Source: Oscillospiraceae bacterium
GTDB lineage: Bacteria > Bacillota > Clostridia > Oscillospirales > Acutalibacteraceae
Direction: 5' to 3'
NCBI GenBank assembly: GCA_015066385.1
Contig: SVOJ01000026.1
Span: 1 to 36,982, forward strand
Length of the DNA: 36,982 bases
Position numbers and translations under genes: made by a program. Of the stretch, positions 32,117 through 36,982 are shown piece by piece (position 1 is the stretch's first letter; each line of letters begins with the position of its first letter). The notes beneath the pieces are model-generated. The model was given only the letters and a program-made list of their open reading frames with translations. It was not told where the DNA came from and searched no databases.

Positions 32117-33151
32117 TTATTCTGAAAGAATACGAAAGCTCTGTGTGCCGTGCACCTGATGTTTTCCGTCAAATACATCCGCTGTGTAATTGTGTTCTGC
32201 ACCGAGCAGAGAATAAACACGGCGGATTTTTTCGATGGCGGGCAGCGTGCCGTCCAAGGGGAACAACGGGTCTTTTTTGCCGCTTTCGGTTATTAAAACA
32301 CGCGGTGCGAGTGCACATGCAAAGTCGGCAATATCACCCGTGTTTATTACATCGGGGAAGTAATTGTCGGGGCAATGCCACATGTTCAGAATACTTGTTT
32401 TGAAGGAATTCACATACCCCGCAATGCAGATTCTTTTGAACCGTTCATCGAGCACCGAAGCATACAACGCGGTCAAACCGCCACCCGAAATGCCCATGAT
32501 GCCGAGCCTGTTTGCATCCGCTTTTTCCTGTTGCAAAAGGATATCGGCACACACTTTTGCCTGCAGAATACGCATGCTTGCCGTGGTGATGCCAAAGGGC
32601 AGGAAATGGCTCGATACGGTTTTGCAGGAAGACGAATAAAACGGAATTTTAAAATCCTTTTCCAACTTCATTTCGCCGAATCCGAACAACTCGGGGGCGG
32701 CAACCATGCAACCTTTTTCGGCAAGTTTTACGGCAAATTGTTTTTGATATTCATCGAAAAACGGCAATAACTTTGGCTTGCCGTTTTTTCTTGTCCCCAG
32801 AATCTGCCGTACCCCGTAGCCGTGTCCGCACAGAGCGACCGTGCAGGGGGCTTTTTCTTTTATTTTCTTCGGCATCAGCAGATAAACGGGCATGGTCAAA
32901 TTCTCGCAGTAAGTCACTGCAAGTTTTTGTTGCACAAAACAGCCTCTGTCGGTTTCGCTGATGCATTCAATTTTGTAATTCTTAAGCCTGCCGGGGATTT
33001 TGTCCAAGGCAAAAATCGCTTCGGCTTCATGTTTGATCCGATCACAGGCTGCAACCGCAGAATCACGGTCATATGCATCCGCAAAAGGGTCCTTGTAAAC
33101 CGAGTCGAACAGGCTGTTCATGTAGCTGTTGATGGCAAAGGGGTGTTTCAT
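32117..33151 (-). CDS. Alpha/beta-hydrolase, acetylxylan-esterase-like
   Basis: A 344-residue cytoplasmic serine hydrolase. The fold is visible in VALCGHGYG (about 106-114, oxyanion region), MGISGGGLTALYAS (about 217-230) with nucleophile Ser in GISGG, VLITESGKKDPLFPLDG with the likely acid Asp, and DGKHQVHG with the catalytic His. The family includes acetyl-xylan esterases and other carbohydrate or small-ester hydrolases; the acyl group is unknown. It is the last gene of the GH3 operon, 7 bp after the isomerase-like gene. It may de-acylate the sugars or glycosides that the GH3 enzyme handles. Confidence 0.78.
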   Translation of the reverse strand: MKHPFAINSYMNSLFDSVYKDPFADAYDRDSAVAACDRIKHEAEAIFALDKIPGRLKNYKIECISETDRGCFVQQKLAVTYCENLTMPVYLLMPKKIKEKAPCTVALCGHGYGVRQILGTRKNGKPKLLPFFDEYQKQFAVKLAEKGCMVAAPELFGFGEMKLEKDFKIPFYSSSCKTVSSHFLPFGITTASMRILQAKVCADILLQQEKADANRLGIMGISGGGLTALYASVLDERFKRICIAGYVNSFKTSILNMWHCPDNYFPDVINTGDIADFACALAPRVLITESGKKDPLFPLDGTLPAIEKIRRVYSLLGAEHNYTADVFDGKHQVHGTQSFRILSE

Positions 33152-33158
33152 AAAAACC

Positions 33159-33887
33159 TCATTTTGTCAACTGCAAAAGTGTCTGCATGTCCTTTCGGAA
33201 ACAGTCTTCGTCGTCATTTTTGCAGAATTCAAGATAGTAATTGCCGTCAAAGTTGTTGGCTTTGAGCGTGTCGATAAATCCTTTTACCTTGCGTTCACCT
33301 TTGCTTAAAAGGCAACGGCGTGCACCGAGCAGATCCCAATAAAACAGGTGCACATTCTTTGCAATATGCGCCACGCAGGACAAATTTTCTTCGTCCTTGC
33401 CGAGGTATCTCGGTTGCCAGTAGGTGCGGGTGGTGTTGCACAGTTCAAGAAGCCGCAATGCGGCTTTGCCGCTGTCGGTCATGGTGTTCGGGTGAAATTC
33501 AAACGCAAGTGTGATGCCGTATTTTGCGGCAAGTTCTTCGTCTTTTGCAATGCACTCTCTGACGGTTTGCCACTCGCCTTCCGAATACTGTGCACTGTCC
33601 TTGTGACCTGCCCAGATGCGAAGTGTGTCTGCCTGCAGGGCACAGCAGATTTCAAGATAGCGTTCCAGTTCAGTTCTGTCCGTGTGGGCGGTACGGTAAT
33701 AACTGCCGTAAGACGAATGTGCAATGCCGAGATCGTCACATTTTTTAGCGGTTTCCTTTGCAATGTTCACATTCGTCACATGCACATCACCCGTCCATTC
33801 GATGCATTCGGTTTTTGTTTCCTGTGCAAGGTGCAGAATTTCGTCTATCGTTTTTTTTCGGAAGGTTACGGAGTTGAATCCTGTCAT
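33159..33887 (-). CDS. Sugar phosphate isomerase/epimerase-like TIM barrel
   Basis: A 242-residue TIM-barrel protein of the xylose isomerase-like superfamily. Likely metal ligands are in ECIEWTGDVHV (about 23-33), LRIWAGHKDSAQYSEGEW, TLAFEFHPNTMTDSG (about 125-139) and HLFYWDLLG, and NYYLEFCKND near the end; such proteins use Glu/Asp/His for a divalent metal. Members isomerise or epimerise sugars, or cleave glycosidic C-linkages with a partner subunit. Substrate unknown. Its ATG overlaps the TGA of the GH3 gene, so the two are coupled. Confidence 0.82.
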   Translation of the reverse strand: MTGFNSVTFRKKTIDEILHLAQETKTECIEWTGDVHVTNVNIAKETAKKCDDLGIAHSSYGSYYRTAHTDRTELERYLEICCALQADTLRIWAGHKDSAQYSEGEWQTVRECIAKDEELAAKYGITLAFEFHPNTMTDSGKAALRLLELCNTTRTYWQPRYLGKDEENLSCVAHIAKNVHLFYWDLLGARRCLLSKGERKVKGFIDTLKANNFDGNYYLEFCKNDDEDCFRKDMQTLLQLTK

Positions 33888-35950
33888 TTTACATCCACCG
33901 CCGTCGAAAGTTTTGTGTCGGCAGAGTGCAAACCGACATGGAAAATATAGGTGTCATCCGTTGCATATTCCTTGGTACTTGCATTGTAAAAAACAAGGTC
34001 GGAAAGGGGAATGGTAACGGTTGCTTTTTTGGTCTGACCGGGTTCTGTGTAAATGCGTTTGAAGCCTTTGAGCAGTTTGACGGGACGTTTCTTTTTTGTC
34101 GAAGAAGCGTAGATCTGCACAGGGCATTCACCCGCCATGCAACCTTTATTTGTTACGGCAAAATGTACTTTGACTTCACCGTTTTTGCATTCGGCTTTCA
34201 CTCGGGAAATTGAATAATCGGTATAGGAAAGACCGAAACCGAACGGATAGGCAGGGGTGATATTTTCTTTTTCAAACAGCGTATAGCCGTGGTAATAACC
34301 GTAACGGATTTCTTTTGTATCGTCCCCGATTCTGCGGAAATCGGGATAATCTTTTTCATCTTTTGCAATCGTAAAGGGAAGTCTGCCCGAGGGGTTGACA
34401 TCGCCCGACAGAATGTCGGCAAGTGCCGTACCGCCCTCCAGACCGCTGTAATAACTCATCACAATGCCGTCTGCAAGGGTATCCCATTCGTCAATAACAT
34501 ACGCACTGCCGCCCATGATGTTGACAATGAGCTTTGCTTTACTTTGTGCAACGGCACGGATGAGTGCAATATCTTCAAGCGGAATACGAAGACTTTCTCT
34601 GTCGCCGCCTGCACCCTGCGGTTTTTTCTTGACCTCACCGAGATTTACAAGGAATTCACCCTCTTGCAGATAGTCACTGCCTACACAAACAACGGCATAA
34701 TCCGAGCTGCTTGCAAGGTCAAGGGCTTTGTCAAGATCGCAACCGTTATACAGTTTCACATTTTCAGCCCCGAAACGGCGAAGAAGACCCTTGTAGGGGG
34801 TGACGGTGTAGGGGCTGTATACATTGCTCGAGCCGTGATCCCCCACGTTGACTTTGTCTGCATATCTGCCGATGACGGCTATTGCTTTGTCAGCGGCGAT
34901 CGGTAAGCATTGATCTTTGTTTTTAAGTAATGTAATGCCTTTTTGTGCGGCTTCTTTTGCCAATGCTCTGTGCTCTGTACACAAAACAACACTTTCAGGC
35001 TGGGGTTTTGTGTTGGGTTCATTCACGATCAGTGCACGCAAAATGCGTTGTACCGAAAGGTCAACCGTTGCCATGCTCACCTTACCCGTTTTCAGAAGCA
35101 AGGGAAGTGAGGCATATTTGAATGTATACGGCATTTCGATGTCAAGACCTGCGTTGACAGCCTGTGCGGCATCGTGAATGCCGAAGAAGAAGTCGGAAAT
35201 GGCGAATCCGTCAAATCCCCATTCGTTGCGAAGAATATCCGTCAATAGTTCTTTGCTGTCACAGCTGTAGGTGCCGTTCACCTTATTGTAAGCCGCCATG
35301 ATGGACAGTGCACCCGCATCCACACACTTTTTGAAGTGGGGAAGATATACGTCACGCAGCGTTTCATCGTCTGCTTTTGCATCCACCGAAAAACGCAGAT
35401 CTTCAATGCTGTTGAGTGCATAGTGTTTCGGACATGCCATCACGCCGTAATTCTGCACGGCTTTGGTAAGGGCAACTCCCATTCTGCCAAGCAGATACGG
35501 ATCTTCGCCGTAGGTTTCCTGTGCTCTGCCCCATGCGGGATGACGCAACAGATTGATGCAGATGCCGGCAAAATAGTTAGCTCCCTGTGCCAATGCTTCT
35601 TTTGCAATGGCTTCACCGATGCGGTATTCGAGGTCATCGTCAAAAGCCGCACCCCTGAGCATCGAAACGGGGAAACAGGTGGATTTGCCCATGACAACAC
35701 CCCGCGGGCCGTCTGTGAACCGAACTTCGGGAATTCCCAAACGCTTGCAACCACCCGCACCGTAGGGGGTTGCATTGTAATAACGGGCATATTTGAACAC
35801 ATTTTTGACCGTTGCGCTCATTGCATGACCGCGAAGCATCTTTATTTTTTCGTTTGTTGTCATCTCCTTGCACAACTGTTGTGCAAGGTCAGCAAGGTTC
35901 TCTTTGGCGGGATTTTGTAAATACAGTTCAACTGCCTTCTGAAAATTCAT
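33884..35950 (-). CDS. GH3 family beta-glycosidase
   Basis: A retaining exo-beta-glycosidase of 688 residues, likely a beta-glucosidase or beta-xylosidase. The order is the family standard: a TIM barrel with RFTDGPRGV (77-85), KHYALNSIE (175-183) and the nucleophile Asp253 in GFAISDFFFG, then the alpha/beta-sandwich domain (EGEFLVNLGEVKKKPQGAGGDRESL, with the acid/base region), and a C-terminal fibronectin-III-like domain from about residue 540 (YGYYHGYTLFEKENITPAYPFGFGLSYT). There is no signal peptide, so it acts on imported glycosides. The residue after the catalytic Asp, usually Trp, is Phe. GGAG precedes the ATG. First gene of a three-gene operon with its own promoter. Confidence 0.92.
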   Translation of the reverse strand: MNFQKAVELYLQNPAKENLADLAQQLCKEMTTNEKIKMLRGHAMSATVKNVFKYARYYNATPYGAGGCKRLGIPEVRFTDGPRGVVMGKSTCFPVSMLRGAAFDDDLEYRIGEAIAKEALAQGANYFAGICINLLRHPAWGRAQETYGEDPYLLGRMGVALTKAVQNYGVMACPKHYALNSIEDLRFSVDAKADDETLRDVYLPHFKKCVDAGALSIMAAYNKVNGTYSCDSKELLTDILRNEWGFDGFAISDFFFGIHDAAQAVNAGLDIEMPYTFKYASLPLLLKTGKVSMATVDLSVQRILRALIVNEPNTKPQPESVVLCTEHRALAKEAAQKGITLLKNKDQCLPIAADKAIAVIGRYADKVNVGDHGSSNVYSPYTVTPYKGLLRRFGAENVKLYNGCDLDKALDLASSSDYAVVCVGSDYLQEGEFLVNLGEVKKKPQGAGGDRESLRIPLEDIALIRAVAQSKAKLIVNIMGGSAYVIDEWDTLADGIVMSYYSGLEGGTALADILSGDVNPSGRLPFTIAKDEKDYPDFRRIGDDTKEIRYGYYHGYTLFEKENITPAYPFGFGLSYTDYSISRVKAECKNGEVKVHFAVTNKGCMAGECPVQIYASSTKKKRPVKLLKGFKRIYTEPGQTKKATVTIPLSDLVFYNASTKEYATDDTYIFHVGLHSADTKLSTAVDVK

Positions 35951-35982
35951 GGAAAATCTCCTTTACAATCATGCTTATTTCC

Positions 35983-36011
35983 ATGATAAAATATATTTAT
36001 CCTATTGTCAA
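35983..36011 (-). promoter_or_regulatory. Promoter of the GH3 operon
   Basis: On the minus strand TTGACA (36011-36006), 17-bp spacer, TATCAT (35988-35983). Its -35 box overlaps that of the opposing promoter. Confidence 0.7.
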
Positions 36012-36033
36012 GAAAAGAAATTTCTTGTATAGT
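36005..36033 (+). promoter_or_regulatory. Promoter of the old-yellow-enzyme gene
   Basis: TTGTCA (36005-36010), 17-bp spacer, TATAGT (36028-36033). The spacer contains AAGAAATTTCTT, a perfect 12-bp palindrome that may be an operator. The -35 boxes of the two divergent promoters share bases 36006-36010. Confidence 0.7.
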
Positions 36034-36056
36034 AGAAGAAAGAAGGAGGGGTTGTT

Positions 36057-36982
36057 ATGTTTGAGATCCCGAAAAATAAAGAACATTTACTTTCCTTGTG
36101 CGAACAGACAGGTGTGACACTGCCTTATGCGGATGATTTTTCTGTTCTGGCAACATCACTTCGTGTCGGCAAAAGAGAAGCCCCCAACCGCATCTGCTAT
36201 CAGGCAATGGAGGGCTGTGACGGCACTTCGGACGGAGCTCCCGATTCGCTGACCTTACGCCGATATGAACGCTTTGCAAAAGGCGGAGCGGGTATTATCT
36301 GGTTTGAGGCGACCGCCGTTTGCGAAGAAGCAAGAGCCAATCCGCGACAGCTTTGGATCACAAAAGAAAATGTTTCCGCCTTTTCGGCTGCGGTGAATAT
36401 GATCCGTGAAACCTGTCTGCGTGAAAACGGCTATGCACCGCTTATCATCTGTCAGCTCACGCATTCGGGACGCTATTCCAAGCCTCGCGGCACACCCGCC
36501 CCGCTGATTGCCTATAACAATCCATTGTTTGAAAAAGGGAATCCGATTTCCGCTGACCGTATTGTATCAGACGAATATCTCAATTCTGTTTCCGAAATGC
36601 TCAGCAATGCTGCCGTACTTGCCGAACAGGCAGGATTTGACGGAGTGGATATCAAGTGCTGTCACCGTTATCTCAACAGTGAACTGCTGTCGGCATATAA
36701 CCGTCCGGGCAGATACGGCGGCAGTTTTGAAAACCGTACAAGATTGCTTCGTGAAAGTGTGCAGAAGGCAATTGCAAAATGTTCCAAAGATTTCATTGTT
36801 ACAACAAGACTGAATATATATGACGGATTCCCATATCCTTACGGCTTCGGTGTCAACAAAGACGGAAGACTGACTCCCGATTTTACCGAACCTGTCCGTC
36901 TTGTTAAAGAACTCGTTGATCTCGGTATGCCGCTTATCAACATTACCATGGGCAACCCCTATGTTAATCCCCATGTCAACCG
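36057..36982 (+). CDS. Old-yellow-enzyme-family NADH:flavin oxidoreductase, partial
   Basis: An FMN-dependent ene-reductase-type protein that is still open at the window's end; 308 codons are visible. The TIM-barrel signatures are KREAPNRICYQAME (near residue 45), RYERFAKGGAGIIWFEATAV (around 70-90), LTHSGRYSK (about 140-148) with the active-site region, GVDIKCCHRYLNSELLSAYNRPGRYGGSFENRTRLL (about 200-235) and TRLNIYDGF. Long relatives in Clostridia also carry a Fe-S and NADH-binding C-terminal half; whether this one does cannot be seen. AGGAGG sits 8 nt before ATG 36057. It diverges from the GH3 operon and may reduce a C=C bond of an aglycone freed by that enzyme, which is an inference. Confidence 0.88.
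   Translation, partial: MFEIPKNKEHLLSLCEQTGVTLPYADDFSVLATSLRVGKREAPNRICYQAMEGCDGTSDGAPDSLTLRRYERFAKGGAGIIWFEATAVCEEARANPRQLWITKENVSAFSAAVNMIRETCLRENGYAPLIICQLTHSGRYSKPRGTPAPLIAYNNPLFEKGNPISADRIVSDEYLNSVSEMLSNAAVLAEQAGFDGVDIKCCHRYLNSELLSAYNRPGRYGGSFENRTRLLRESVQKAIAKCSKDFIVTTRLNIYDGFPYPYGFGVNKDGRLTPDFTEPVRLVKELVDLGMPLINITMGNPYVNPHVN

Noticed and set aside
33159-33887. C-glycoside deglycosidase alpha subunit
   Set aside because: The TIM-barrel type would fit, but no small partner subunit (DUF6379 type) is encoded next to it, so the general isomerase/epimerase-like call is kept.
1-36982. tRNA, rRNA, CRISPR array, phage or transposase genes
   Set aside because: Looked for on both strands by eye; no cloverleaf, rRNA-like, regularly spaced repeat or transposase sequence was found.

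Overview
The window looks like chromosome from an anaerobic, probably gut-associated Firmicute of the class Clostridia (Oscillospirales-like). The signs are a ylmH-type S4 protein gene, strong GGAGG ribosome sites, short operons with ATGA overlaps, lipoproteins of the DUF4358 type, DHHW and MBOAT proteins, and many cytoplasmic glycosidases for small glycosides. The lineage is an inference; there is no rRNA, tRNA, CRISPR array, phage gene or transposase here.

Layout. 1-8.7 kb: a GH78 alpha-L-rhamnosidase on the plus strand, then on the minus strand a GH5 endoglycoceramidase-like glycosidase with an NAD-dependent epimerase/reductase, and a three-gene operon (metallophosphoesterase, glycerate 2-kinase, hemolysin-III-like membrane protein). 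8.7-9.05 kb: a regulatory island with three good sigma70-type promoters, a 15-bp palindrome and a probable ~70-nt small RNA gene with its own terminator. 9.05-12.8 kb: a large regulator with two XRE-like HTH regions, a TauE/SafE permease and an unrecognised propeller-like protein. 12.8-16.2 kb, convergent to these: a TAXI-type TRAP transporter (fused permease plus binding lipoprotein). 16.4-17.8 kb: a MATE exporter.

17.8-21.8 kb: a four-gene operon (SGNH lipoprotein, DUF4358 lipoprotein, MBOAT O-acyltransferase, DHHW/AlgJ-like protein) that probably O-acylates a cell-surface polymer. 21.8-22.4 kb: a 611-bp noncoding element built as two inverted copies. It has terminal inverted repeats and an 8-bp flanking direct repeat, and seems to have inserted into the A-tract of a bidirectional terminator. 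22.5-30.5 kb: a six-gene minus-strand operon (two-FAD-subunit dehydrogenase of GlpA/GlpB type, DUF1667 Fe-S protein, FGGY kinase, alkylglycerone-phosphate-synthase-like FAD enzyme, GPH-type symporter), which looks like a polyol or polyol-phosphate oxidation pathway.

30.7-32.1 kb: ylmH-like S4 gene and a cysteine-rich ThyX-like protein. 32.1-36 kb: a minus-strand operon of GH3 glycosidase, sugar isomerase-like TIM barrel and alpha/beta-hydrolase esterase. It diverges from an old-yellow-enzyme-family oxidoreductase that runs off the end of the window. The two promoters share the same -35 bases. Together the glycosidases, esterase and flavin reductase suggest import and trimming of small plant or host glycosides inside the cell. 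The most novel-looking items are the inserted inverted-repeat element, the small RNA, the oxidation operon and the ThyX-like protein.
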